Below, piece after piece: positions 18,843 through 27,547 of a stretch of DNA of 54,028 bases (position 1 is its first letter; the number at the start of each line of letters is the position of its first letter). The notes under the pieces were generated by a model, which worked only from the letters and a program-made list of their open reading frames with translations, searched no databases and was not told where the DNA came from. Source of the stretch: an uncultured Lachnospiraceae bacterium (GTDB taxonomy: Bacteria; Bacillota; Clostridia; Lachnospirales; Lachnospiraceae). Position numbers and translations under genes: made by a program. The stretch lies in contig CAMEDC010000019.1 of the NCBI GenBank assembly GCA_945913255.1, forward strand, positions 1 through 54,028, read 5' to 3'.

Positions 18843-21631
18843 TGTTGCAAAAACTTGTGTCTAAAAAATGGATGAATCTTTGCCTGCTGCTGGGAAGCAC
18901 TCTGTTGATTGCAACGGTTGTCAGCTTTCCGATGTATCAGACAGCTGCCTATGACAGAATGCTGCGGGATGAATTCGCAAATTATCTGGAGTCAGAGGGA
19001 AGATGGCCCACGATGCTCTTCATGACGACCATATCCAAAAAGGATAAAAACGGTGCCACAATCAACCGTATGGAAGAACTGATGGGAACCATATATGATG
19101 AGCTTGGTGTCACGAAGAAAGAGACGATTTCATACTATCTTTTATCCAAAATGGAGACCCATTCGGCGATGAATCGGGAAGAAATAAAAGATTTACCTGT
19201 CAAATTGGGTACCCTTGCAGACTTGCCCGAACATGCCCGCATCATAAGCGGAGAAATGTATTCCGAAGAGGGTGTGGACGAGGACGGAAACATTGAGGTG
19301 GTTGTCAGTCAGACAAGTCTGGTAAAAATGGGACTGCTTGTTGGAGAAACCATTGTTTTTAATGACCTGAGGGACGTAGAGGGAAATGAAATCCGCATGA
19401 CCGTCAAGGGCGTGTTCGGTGTAGAAGATTACCAGGATTTTTACTGGCAGGTAAATCCGGATGAAATGAGTGATATCTGCCTGATGAATACCGATTTGTT
19501 CAAGAAGATGTTCACGGGTGAAAATGCCGGTAAGTACACCATAACCTGCCGATACATACCGATGTTTGAGTATGAGGATATCACGGCAGACCAGGTTGCC
19601 ACAATTGCGGCGACGACAGACTATCTGAAGGAGGAGAGCGCGTTCCGAAACACGATAGCGACGCCGGCTTATCGGAGCATTCTGGAGAATTATCTGGAAA
19701 AGCAAACCAGAATACGTGCAACACTTGTAATTCTTCAGGTGCCGGTGCTGATTATGCTGGCAGCTTTTCTGTTTATGATTTCCGGACAGATGTATGAACT
19801 GGAGAGAAATGAGATTTCAGTGATTAAGAGTCGCGGAAGCTCAGGTGCACAGATTTTCAGACTGTATTTATATCAGAGCATTTTTCTGACCGTTCTGGGA
19901 GGAGCGGCAGGGCTTCCTTTGGGAGCACTGTTCAGCAGAATATTGGGCTCTGCCAGAAACTTTCTGGAATTTGACAGCAACAGGATGCTGGAGCTTCATC
20001 TCACCTCGGAGACCCTGGTCTATGCAGCGGCAGCGATGTCTGCCACTTTGCTGATTATGACATTACCGGCAATCAAACACAGCCGGGTAACCATTGTAAA
20101 GCTGAAACAGCAGAAAGCTCTGAAAAAAAAGAGCTGGTGGGAAAAACTGTTCCTGGATATCATTCTGCTTGGTGTATCCCTGTACGGTTATTACAGCTTT
20201 CACAAAACAACGGGAAATCTGACGGAGAGTGTATTGACCGGAGAAGCCCTTGATCCATTGCTCTATATCAGTTCGTCTCTGTTCATCGTCGGAATGGGAC
20301 TGCTGTTCTTGCGGTTACAGCCTTTGTTGGTAAAGTTGATTTATCTGGCAGGCAAACGGTTCTGGAAACCGGCAAGCTATGCATCCTTTATGGAAAACAT
20401 TAAGAACGGCAGAAAGCAGCAGTTTATTATGTTGTTTGTAATTATGACCATATCCTTGGGTATGTACCATGCGACGGTAGCGCGTACCATCCTGCAGAAT
20501 GCAACGGATAATGCGGAATACCTGGATGGAGTGGATTTTGTGGTTCAGGAAGTATGGTCAGAGGTGATGGATGAAAATGGAGCCAGCACAGGTGTATATT
20601 TTGAACCGGATTATACAAAATTTGCATCCATAGAAGGAGTAGAAGGCTATACCAGAGTATTGTATGATACAAAAGCATATATCGCTACAGGGCAGAAATC
20701 CCGTCAGGATATTACACTGATGGGAATTCATACGAAGGATTTTGGAGAAATCACCTGGGTACCGCAAGAATTAAACGGGAAGCATTACTACGAATATTTG
20801 AATGAGATGGCTTCTGTCGCAAATGGTGTTCTCGTTTCAGAAAATTTCCGCAGCCAGCTGGGATATAATCTGGGAGATACCATTACGTTTACGAATCCTC
20901 GAGGTCTTGTGATTACGGGAAAAATCGTTGATTTCTTTTCTTACTGGCCGGGATATATACCTGCGGTGACGGAAATACGTCCGGATGGGACAGCTGCAAC
21001 CGTTGATAAGTACCTGCTGGTAACGCATTATGATAACATTCGTCAGAAATGGGGTGTCACACCATACGAGGTCTGGATCGGACTGAAGGAGGACGCTGAT
21101 TCGCAGACCGTCTACGACTGGATTCAGGATAATAACATTCGTGTGAGAAAGTTTACGGACAGGGAAGAGGATTTGAGAAAAACAGTGGAGGATCCACTGC
21201 TCCAGGGTACCAACGGTGTGTTGACCATGGGATTTATCGTGACAATATTGCTTTGTGCTGTGGGATATCTGATTTATTGGATCATGTCCATCCGCTCCAG
21301 GGAAATGATATTCGGCGTACTTCGTGCCTGTGGTATGCATAAGGGAGAGCTGTTCCATATGCTGATGAACGAACAGATTTTTTCCGGTGCATTTTCTGTA
21401 CTGGCAGGCATTGGTATCGGGAAACTGGCTTCGGTCATGTTTGTGCCGATGATACAGCAGGCTTATGCGGCGGCAAATCAGGTGCTGCCGATGAAACTAA
21501 TTATAAATGCTTCAGATATGTTCAGGCTTTATGGGGTGATTGCAGCGGCAATGCTAATCTGCCTTGCGGTGCTGATTCTGTTGCTGTTTAAACTGAATGT
21601 AGCGAAGGCGTTGAAATTGGGTGAAGAATGA
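18830..21631 (+). CDS. FtsX/MacB-type ABC exporter permease
   Basis: This 933-residue permease has an N-terminal membrane segment (about 15-35), a large extracytoplasmic domain to about 290, and a first FtsX-like membrane block (about 295-420: LVILQVPVLIMLAAFLFMI, ERNEISVIKSRGSSGAQIF). Further segments and a second extracytoplasmic domain follow, with a final FtsX block from about 800 (MGFIVTILLCAVGYLIYWIM, EMIFGVLRACGMHKGELF). The duplicated FtsX layout resembles Gram-positive exporters of the BceB/MacB/LolC type. The likely role is export, or extraction from the membrane, of a peptide, lipid or lipoprotein with the two adaptors. It overlaps the adaptor gene by 13 bases and the ATPase gene by 4. 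Confidence 0.85.
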   Translation: MLRIMLQKLVSKKWMNLCLLLGSTLLIATVVSFPMYQTAAYDRMLRDEFANYLESEGRWPTMLFMTTISKKDKNGATINRMEELMGTIYDELGVTKKETISYYLLSKMETHSAMNREEIKDLPVKLGTLADLPEHARIISGEMYSEEGVDEDGNIEVVVSQTSLVKMGLLVGETIVFNDLRDVEGNEIRMTVKGVFGVEDYQDFYWQVNPDEMSDICLMNTDLFKKMFTGENAGKYTITCRYIPMFEYEDITADQVATIAATTDYLKEESAFRNTIATPAYRSILENYLEKQTRIRATLVILQVPVLIMLAAFLFMISGQMYELERNEISVIKSRGSSGAQIFRLYLYQSIFLTVLGGAAGLPLGALFSRILGSARNFLEFDSNRMLELHLTSETLVYAAAAMSATLLIMTLPAIKHSRVTIVKLKQQKALKKKSWWEKLFLDIILLGVSLYGYYSFHKTTGNLTESVLTGEALDPLLYISSSLFIVGMGLLFLRLQPLLVKLIYLAGKRFWKPASYASFMENIKNGRKQQFIMLFVIMTISLGMYHATVARTILQNATDNAEYLDGVDFVVQEVWSEVMDENGASTGVYFEPDYTKFASIEGVEGYTRVLYDTKAYIATGQKSRQDITLMGIHTKDFGEITWVPQELNGKHYYEYLNEMASVANGVLVSENFRSQLGYNLGDTITFTNPRGLVITGKIVDFFSYWPGYIPAVTEIRPDGTAATVDKYLLVTHYDNIRQKWGVTPYEVWIGLKEDADSQTVYDWIQDNNIRVRKFTDREEDLRKTVEDPLLQGTNGVLTMGFIVTILLCAVGYLIYWIMSIRSREMIFGVLRACGMHKGELFHMLMNEQIFSGAFSVLAGIGIGKLASVMFVPMIQQAYAAANQVLPMKLIINASDMFRLYGVIAAAMLICLAVLILLLFKLNVAKALKLGEE

Positions 21632-22326
21632 TGAGTAGTAAGAATGTGATAGAAGTAAAAGGCGTGAATCGGATTTTTCCGGTGCCGGGAGGAGAGTTCC
21701 AGGCACTAACGGATATCAATGTGGAAATTCCGGAGGGAAATCTGGCGATTCTGAAGGGACGTTCCGGTTCGGGAAAGACAACACTGATGAATATTATCGG
21801 TACCCTTGATAAGCCGACTTCCGGAATCGTGAAGATTGACGGAAAAGAAATCGGGGATATGTCGGATATCGCGCGGGAGAATCTAAGGAGAAGGGACATG
21901 GGCTTCGTCTTTCAGGCCGTGTCACTGATTCCTACCATGAATGCATTTCAGAACGTGGAGTTTTCCATGCGGCTGGCGGGGATAAAAGCCGGTCGGGAAC
22001 GTGATAAGCGAGTGGAGGAGTGTCTGAAGCTGGTGGGGCTTGGAAACCGTATGCATCATATGCCCGCAGAGATGTCCGGTGGTGAGCAGCAGCGTGTCGC
22101 AATTGCAAGAGCCATCGCACATCGTCCGAAAATCATTCTTGCGGATGAGCCGACGGCAGAACTGGACAGTGCCATGGCAGCACAGGTCACCGCGCTTTTC
22201 AAGGAGATGAGCAGAAGGGAACAGATTACGGTTTTGATGACAACCCATGATGTGGGCTTGATGGATGCCGGTGACATGGTGATTGAACTGGAAAGTGGAA
22301 TGCAGGTACACCGGGAGGAGGAATAA
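21628..22326 (+). CDS. ABC exporter ATPase (MacB/LolD-like), subunit 1
   Basis: This 232-residue ATP-binding protein has Walker A GRSGSGKTT, signature MSGGEQQR and Walker B IILADEPTAELD, plus the Q-loop FVFQAVSLIPT and switch His in TTHDV. The close fit to the LolD/MacB family indicates it powers the adjacent FtsX-like permease. It overlaps the permease gene by four bases, and its stop lies 2 bases before the next ATPase gene. Confidence 0.93.
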   Translation: MMSSKNVIEVKGVNRIFPVPGGEFQALTDINVEIPEGNLAILKGRSGSGKTTLMNIIGTLDKPTSGIVKIDGKEIGDMSDIARENLRRRDMGFVFQAVSLIPTMNAFQNVEFSMRLAGIKAGRERDKRVEECLKLVGLGNRMHHMPAEMSGGEQQRVAIARAIAHRPKIILADEPTAELDSAMAAQVTALFKEMSRREQITVLMTTHDVGLMDAGDMVIELESGMQVHREEE

Positions 22327-22328
22327 AT

Positions 22329-23213
22329 ATGCCGGAGGCAATGATACAGGCAGACGGTCTTGTTAAAATTTATAAAACAAAACAGACGGAAGTATTGGCA
22401 TTGCAGGGGCTGGATCTGCGGGTGGATGAAGGAGAACTCACTGCAATCATCGGAAACAGCGGAAGCGGTAAATCTACGTTCCTGAACATGATAGGTGGTC
22501 TGGATCGCCCCAGTGCGGGTTCCCTGTTTGTGGGTGGAAAAAATCTTTTCACAATGACAGAGAAAGAACTGGTACTGTATAAGAGAGATACGGTAGGGTT
22601 TGTGTGGCAGAATAACGGAAGAAACCTGTTGCCTTATCTGACTGTACTGGAAAATGTCATGCTTCCCATGAGCTTGTCCGACACGAAAAAGAAAAAGGGG
22701 AAAGCCCTGGAACTTCTGGAAAGAGTGGGAATGAGTCATAAAAAGAACAGCCGGATGAATATGCTTTCGGGTGGTGAACAACAGCGTGTGGCGATTGCCA
22801 TCGCTCTGGCCAATTCCCCCAGACTGCTTCTGGCGGATGAACCCACCGGAAGTGTGGATACGAAGACGGCAAATTATATATTTGATGTATTTACCGAACT
22901 GAACAAAAACGGGCAGACGATACTGATCGTAACCCATGATGTGGCTTTGTCAAGAAAAGTAAAACGTGTCGTGGCGATTCGGGATGGAAAAATCAGCAGC
23001 GAGCGTGTTCTCAAGGAGATATATGCGGAACGGCTGAAGGAAAGTACCATTGACTGGAGGCAGGAGGAAACGCAGGATGAATATGCCATTATTGACCGTG
23101 CCGGACGTGTCCAGATACCGGCAGAACTTCTGGAAGAACTGCAGCTGAAGGATAATAAGGTCAGTGTCGGTCTGCATGACGGAAAAATCATGATTTCCAG
23201 ACCGGAATCATAA
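22329..23213 (+). CDS. ABC exporter ATPase, subunit 2, with C-terminal AbrB-like domain
   Basis: This is a 294-residue ATPase with Walker [10 protein letters not shown], signature LSGGEQQR, Walker [13 protein letters not shown] and switch THDV. After the ATPase core (about 1-235) it carries a short linker and a segment at about 252-292 ([16 protein letters not shown], then [13 protein letters not shown]). This matches the AbrB/SpoVT swapped-hairpin fold of DNA-binding transition regulators and MazE-type antitoxins. Such a tail is not part of usual LolD/MacB ATPases (about 225-250 residues). The domain could mediate dimerisation or link transport to gene control; this is inference. With the preceding ATPase it probably forms a heterodimer on the 933-residue permease. 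Confidence 0.9.
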   Translation: MPEAMIQADGLVKIYKTKQTEVLALQGLDLRVDEGELTAIIGNSGSGKSTFLNMIGGLDRPSAGSLFVGGKNLFTMTEKELVLYKRDTVGFVWQNNGRNLLPYLTVLENVMLPMSLSDTKKKKGKALELLERVGMSHKKNSRMNMLSGGEQQRVAIAIALANSPRLLLADEPTGSVDTKTANYIFDVFTELNKNGQTILIVTHDVALSRKVKRVVAIRDGKISSERVLKEIYAERLKESTIDWRQEETQDEYAIIDRAGRVQIPAELLEELQLKDNKVSVGLHDGKIMISRPES

Positions 23214-23224
23214 TGAGGTAATGT

Positions 23225-24802
23225 ATGAAAAAAACAGATGGAAGCATTGTAAAAAAGAAAAATCCCGTGATTCCGGCAGATTATCCGGATCCGGATGTCA
23301 TCCGTGTCGGAGATGTGTACTATATGCTCAGTACCACACTGCATTTCCTCCCCGGAGCAGTTATCCTGCGTTCCTATGATCTGGTGAACTGGGAAATAGC
23401 AAGCTATGTTTTCGATACCTTTGAAGGGACAGAGGAAGCCCGCATGGTCAATGAACGCAGCAACTATGGCTGCGGCATGTGGGCCGGGTCTCTGAAGTTT
23501 CATAAGGGACGCTTTTACGTGAGCTTTGCAGCAAAGGAGACCTGCAAGACCTATTTTTATTCCTCTGACAGCGTTGAGGGACCCTGGGATGTCAAATGTA
23601 TTGACTTCTACTTCCATCACGGTTCCCTGTTTTTTGACGAGGATGACAGAGTGTATCTGATATTCGGGCACAGGGAAATCTGGATTCGGGAGATGCTGCC
23701 GGATTTGAGCGGTTTGAAGCCGGGTGGATTTTTGAGAAAGCTGATTTCGGAGACGGGAGACGTCTGGCTCGGGTATGAGGGCTCTCATTTCTATAAAATA
23801 AATCATCGCTATTATCTGTTTACGGTTTATTGGCCGAAGAGCGGAACCGGAAGAAGGATGCAGATGTGCTTTTCCTGTGACACGCTGGACGGAGAATTTA
23901 CGGGAGGTCCGGTGATGGATGATGATATGGGATTCTTCAATAACGGAGTGGCGCAGGGAGGACTGGTGGAAACCAACGACGGCTGCTGGTACAGCATGCT
24001 GATGCAGGATAGAGGGGCAGCAGGCAGATTTCCCGTGCTGGTACCCGTAAGTTGGCAGGATGACAGACCTGTTTTCGGAAAAGACGGTAAGATACCTTCG
24101 ATAGTCGAAAACGTGGAAAACAGACCCTACTATCAGTATGAACCCTTATATTGCTCGGATCGATTCGACTATATAACAGATGCAGACGGACACTGCAGAT
24201 TGAAAAAACAGTGGCAATGGAATCATGAACCGAATCCGGCGTTTTGGAAAATTGTGAACGACGGAGGGCTGAAAATTGTTACAGGAAAGATTTGCACCAA
24301 TGTGACCCAGGCGGTCAACACTTTGACGCAAAGAATGTTATTCCCGAAAAGTACAGCAGAGGTGACGATTGACGCCTCTGACCTGAATGAAGGAGACTAT
24401 GCCGGCATCTGTGCTTTACAGGGTTGCTACAGTATGCTGGCAATTACCAGGGAGCTGCGAAGATATTATCTGGTTGTAATTAAGCGGGAGGCGACGGAGA
24501 AGAACCGGAACACCACGATTCCTGACTATATGCCGGGAATGATTACGGAGAAAGTCAGCCTTGGAATCTCATCGGTACGACTAAAGATGGAAGCAGACTT
24601 TGAAAAGGGAGCAGATATGGTGAGCTTCTTCTATCGCGAGCCGAGAGAAGGCGGAAAATGGCGAAAAATCGGAGGAAGTCACAAATTGTATTTTGGCCTG
24701 GATCATTTTGCCGGCTGCCGATGCGGTTTGGCTGTTTATGCCACAAAGAAAACAGGCGGATCTGCTATCTTTCAGGATTTTCAATATCGTTATGAGGAAT
24801 AG
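23225..24802 (+). CDS. Glycoside hydrolase family 43 protein (subfamily-12-like), possible altered active site
   Basis: This 525-residue protein has no signal peptide and is presumably cytoplasmic. Its five-bladed GH43 propeller spans residues about 12-310, followed by a C-terminal beta-sandwich (about 330-525) as in beta-xylosidases. The general-base Asp is D22 in YPDPDV and the general-acid Glu is E185 in GYEGSHFYK. The position of the third catalytic Asp (pKa modulator), normally H-D-P-S-L-F-D-D, reads F-H-H-G-S-L-F-F-D, so H132 replaces the Asp and Gly the Pro. This may change activity or specificity. Family members cleave xylosyl or arabinosyl links. The gene begins 11 bp after the exporter ATPase gene and ends at a terminator shared with the converging AraC gene. 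Confidence 0.85.
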   Translation: MKKTDGSIVKKKNPVIPADYPDPDVIRVGDVYYMLSTTLHFLPGAVILRSYDLVNWEIASYVFDTFEGTEEARMVNERSNYGCGMWAGSLKFHKGRFYVSFAAKETCKTYFYSSDSVEGPWDVKCIDFYFHHGSLFFDEDDRVYLIFGHREIWIREMLPDLSGLKPGGFLRKLISETGDVWLGYEGSHFYKINHRYYLFTVYWPKSGTGRRMQMCFSCDTLDGEFTGGPVMDDDMGFFNNGVAQGGLVETNDGCWYSMLMQDRGAAGRFPVLVPVSWQDDRPVFGKDGKIPSIVENVENRPYYQYEPLYCSDRFDYITDADGHCRLKKQWQWNHEPNPAFWKIVNDGGLKIVTGKICTNVTQAVNTLTQRMLFPKSTAEVTIDASDLNEGDYAGICALQGCYSMLAITRELRRYYLVVIKREATEKNRNTTIPDYMPGMITEKVSLGISSVRLKMEADFEKGADMVSFFYREPREGGKWRKIGGSHKLYFGLDHFAGCRCGLAVYATKKTGGSAIFQDFQYRYEE

Positions 24803-24803
24803 G

Positions 24804-24836
24804 AAAAAGCCGGTTAGCTTCGCTAATCGGCTTTTC
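24804..24836. terminator. Bidirectional terminator between GH43 and AraC genes
   Basis: AAAAAGCCGGTTAGC and GCTAATCGGCTTTT form a long stem with a TTC loop and one G-T pair. It serves both converging genes and covers the stop codon of the AraC gene. Confidence 0.9.
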
Positions 24837-25794
24837 TTTCGATAGTTCTGAGGTAGGAATTATTCTTCTCCCGATATTCACTTGGGGTACAGTCCTTCAT
24901 TTGTTTAAATACACGGTTGAAAGTAGATATGCTGGGGAAACCCGACTGTAGAGCCACCTCTGTTATGGAGAGGTCCGGCTCCTCCAGGAGTTTCTCTGCA
25001 ATCTTTATCCTTCTGTGTGTAATATAAGAACAGAAGGTGTAGTTCGTATATTGCTTAAAGAGCCTGGAAAAATGATATTTACTGAAGCCGATGGAACTGG
25101 CAATTTCATCCAGATCCAGTTCCTTCATATAATTTGCATCGATATAATCCATGACAGCGTTGAACTTGTCCACATATTCTTTCTGTTTGTAGGTTCGGGC
25201 ACTGGAAAAGAGGTCAATGCTGTCCAGATGGTTGGTGCCCAGCTTGACAAACAAATTCAACAGCAGAGAGCAGATGGTTAAGTCCATAAATTCGTTCTTA
25301 CTGAAATATTCGTTTCGCATCTGCAGTAGTAGCTGATAAATATCATCGTAAATATTCGGATAGGTTGCCCTTGTCAGGTGAATCGGAGAACTCAAAACGG
25401 ACTGTATACCTGCAAAACCGCGTATATTGGACAGAAGCGATAAATCGAACAGGAACACAAAACGATTCCCTGTCTCCGGTGCAGTCAGAGAATGCAGTTC
25501 ACCCGGCGGAATGATGAGAATATCACCGGGAACCAGATGAAAGGATTCTTCTCTGATGGTGGCTTCATACCAGTTCTCTACAGGGACGATAATCTCAAGT
25601 GCCGTATGCCAGTGTGTCTCGTAGCTTGCAGGCAAGTCATTATACCAGATACGGATGGTGGAATCCTGATGATATTGAACCAGTTCTTGTCCGGTTCCTA
25701 CCAGAATTCTTGGTTTTTCCGTATCGGAATTGACACTGTAAAAGGTTTCCCGACTTTTTGTGATTGGCGGAATCGTATTTTGAATGGAAGTCAT
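24823..25794 (-). CDS. AraC-family regulator, probably of the xylan genes
   Basis: This 323-residue transcription factor has an N-terminal cupin sugar-sensing domain (about 40-150: HWHTALEIIVPVE, GDILIIPPGELHSL). Two C-terminal AraC helix-turn-helix motifs follow (about 220-318: LDEIASSIGFSKYHFSRLFKQY and SITEVALQSGFPSISTFNRVFKQ). It is transcribed divergently from the GH10 xylanase gene across a 292-bp region and converges on the GH43 gene. By position it probably activates xylanase and GH43 genes in response to a xylo-oligosaccharide. The start at 25794 is preceded by AAAGGAG with a rather long 12-base spacer; no better in-frame start is seen. Confidence 0.9.
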   Translation of the reverse strand: MTSIQNTIPPITKSRETFYSVNSDTEKPRILVGTGQELVQYHQDSTIRIWYNDLPASYETHWHTALEIIVPVENWYEATIREESFHLVPGDILIIPPGELHSLTAPETGNRFVFLFDLSLLSNIRGFAGIQSVLSSPIHLTRATYPNIYDDIYQLLLQMRNEYFSKNEFMDLTICSLLLNLFVKLGTNHLDSIDLFSSARTYKQKEYVDKFNAVMDYIDANYMKELDLDEIASSIGFSKYHFSRLFKQYTNYTFCSYITHRRIKIAEKLLEEPDLSITEVALQSGFPSISTFNRVFKQMKDCTPSEYREKNNSYLRTIERKAD

Positions 25795-25822
25795 TGATAC
25801 AACATGCTCCTTTCAAAATACT

Positions 25823-25851
25823 ATTCTAACATCACTTGAGAAAAAAGTAAA
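25823..25851 (-). promoter_or_regulatory. Candidate promoter of the AraC gene
   Basis: On the minus strand, TTTACT (25851-25846) and TAGAAT (25828-25823) are separated by 17 bases. They lie about 30 bases before the start codon. Confidence 0.5.
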
Positions 25852-25868
25852 TTCAAAAAAAGCAAAGA

Positions 25869-25916
25869 GTGAGAAGATAAAAACAAAAAATGAGAAGATA
25901 AGGACAAAGAATGAGG
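25869..25916 (+). repeat. 21-bp tandem repeat, 2.3 copies, in the AraC-xylanase intergenic region
   Basis: Units at 25869-25889 and 25890-25910 share RTGAGAAGATAARRACAAARA (three differences plus the first base), with a partial third ATGAGG. The region is purine-rich on the plus strand. It sits between the divergent promoters. Confidence 0.75.
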
Positions 25917-26049
25917 TTTCTGCACACGAAGCATCTTCAATTTACCATACCGCAGAGGCATCCTTGGAATGTCAGGGAAATGCTGAAAAAGAGCAAGAAA
26001 TGAGAGGAAGGACAGCAAGGAATACAGGGAAAAACAGGTGTGAATCCTG

Positions 26050-26055
26050 TATAAT
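26050..26055 (+). promoter_or_regulatory. Likely -10 element of the xylanase operon
   Basis: TATAAT lies 31 bases before the xylanase ATG. It abuts the inverted repeat ACAGG-N7-CCTGT (26034-26050), a possible operator over the -35 zone. No good -35 box is visible, which is consistent with an activator-dependent promoter. Confidence 0.55.
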
Positions 26056-26086
26056 TCTACTAACATTGATTTTGGGAGGATGTAAT

Positions 26087-27526
26087 ATGCGGAGGAAAAT
26101 ATTAGGCTGTTTTTTGATTGCTGTAGTTACCGTTTCTTTCCTGACAGGATGCGGAAAGAGAGAAAATAACGCAGCTGCCGCAAGTGGGGAGAGTATCACG
26201 CAGTCGTCGGATGGAGAAAGCATACAGCATTCTGAGGGTCAAGAGAGTATCGAAGAGGCGGCGAGTGAAGTGAAAACGGAGAAGGAAGAAGAGGATAGCG
26301 GTATGAGTACGGAACAGGAGATGGAGATTCCTATTCTAAAGGATGCAGTGATGAATACCATGGGTTGCCGTGTGGGATGTGCAGCGACAGCGTCGGAATT
26401 GGAAGATGAGAAGGTATGGGAAATCATTACCACCCATTTCAATGCGCTGACCATCGGGAATGAACTGAAGCCTGACGCGATGGTGGGATACAGCTGTACG
26501 GTATGCCCCGGAACAGAGGAAGCCGAGCTGAACGGAGAGACAATCATTGTGCCGAAGCTGGATTATTCCCGTGCGGAAAAGATGCTGGATAAAGTGCTTG
26601 CGTGGAATCAGGAAAACCCGGAGAATAAGATATTGGTGAGGGGACATGTGCTGGTATGGCATGCACAGACTCCGGAATGGTTTTTCCATGAGGATTATGA
26701 CAAAAACAAAGACTATGTGGAAAAAGGAACCATGGATAAGCGTCTGGAGTGGTATATCAGAACGATGCTGACGCACTTTACAGGGGAAGACAGCAAGTAT
26801 AAGGATTTATTCTATGGCTGGGATGTGGTGAATGAGGCAGTCAGTGACGGAGGCGGATATCGCACCGATACCCAGAATCCGAACGAGGCGCTTTCGGAGG
26901 ACAGACATGGCAGCAACTCCAGCTGGTGGCATATTTATCAGAGCAACGAGTACATAATCAATGCCTTCATTTATGCAAATAAGTATGCCCCCGAAAGTCT
27001 CGAACTGTATTACAATGATTACAACGAGTGTGAACGCGTAAAGATGGAGAGTATCGTTGAGCTCCTGACCGAACTGAAAGCGAAAGAAGGAGCCCCCGGG
27101 GTAGGAACCAGGATTTCCGGTATGGGCATGCAGGGTCACTACAATATGACTTATCCGGGAATGGACAGAGTTGAACTGGCTATTAAGACCTACGGTGAGA
27201 TTGTCGGAAATGTACAGATTACGGAATTTGATATCAAGGCCAGTGACGGGTATGATGGCAGTGAGGAGGCCAAGGAAAAGGAATATGCAAAGCAGGCTAC
27301 CAGATACAGGGTTTTGTATATGATTATGAAAAACCAGAATAATCAGCCTGATATCCACATGACCGGTATCACTTTCTGGGGAACGGTGGATCATTATTCC
27401 TGGCTTCAGAGCCATTCCAATGTGGGTGGCGGAAATACCGGAAATCTGAACCAGTGCCCCTTGCTGTTTGATGAAAACTATGAACCCAAGCCGGCATTCT
27501 ATGTATTTGCCGGAGAGCAAAAATAA
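26087..27526 (+). CDS. GH10 endo-beta-1,4-xylanase lipoprotein
   Basis: This 479-residue lipoprotein (LTGC, Cys22) has an acidic Ser/Glu-rich linker to about residue 80, then a single GH10 barrel (about 85-475). The catalytic acid/base is E250 in WDVVNEAV and the nucleophile E380 in VQITEFDIK. Other GH10 marks are LVWHAQTPEWFF (active-site His) and the ITFWGTVDHYSW motif near the end. It should cut internal xylan links at the cell surface. The ATG at 26087 has GGGAGGA with a 6-base spacer. The frame is open for 101 codons upstream, but the -10 element lies inside that stretch, so the longer start is rejected. A GH43 xylosidase follows 21 bp downstream in the same operon. Confidence 0.95.
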   Translation: MRRKILGCFLIAVVTVSFLTGCGKRENNAAAASGESITQSSDGESIQHSEGQESIEEAASEVKTEKEEEDSGMSTEQEMEIPILKDAVMNTMGCRVGCAATASELEDEKVWEIITTHFNALTIGNELKPDAMVGYSCTVCPGTEEAELNGETIIVPKLDYSRAEKMLDKVLAWNQENPENKILVRGHVLVWHAQTPEWFFHEDYDKNKDYVEKGTMDKRLEWYIRTMLTHFTGEDSKYKDLFYGWDVVNEAVSDGGGYRTDTQNPNEALSEDRHGSNSSWWHIYQSNEYIINAFIYANKYAPESLELYYNDYNECERVKMESIVELLTELKAKEGAPGVGTRISGMGMQGHYNMTYPGMDRVELAIKTYGEIVGNVQITEFDIKASDGYDGSEEAKEKEYAKQATRYRVLYMIMKNQNNQPDIHMTGITFWGTVDHYSWLQSHSNVGGGNTGNLNQCPLLFDENYEPKPAFYVFAGEQK

Positions 27527-27547
27527 GGGAAAAGGAGAGAATACAGT

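Noticed and set aside
25784..26086. In-frame 101-codon extension upstream of the xylanase start, containing a heptapeptide-like repeat.
   Set aside because: The -10 element and ribosome site lie inside it and it would bury the lipoprotein signal; the repeat is better seen as DNA-level.
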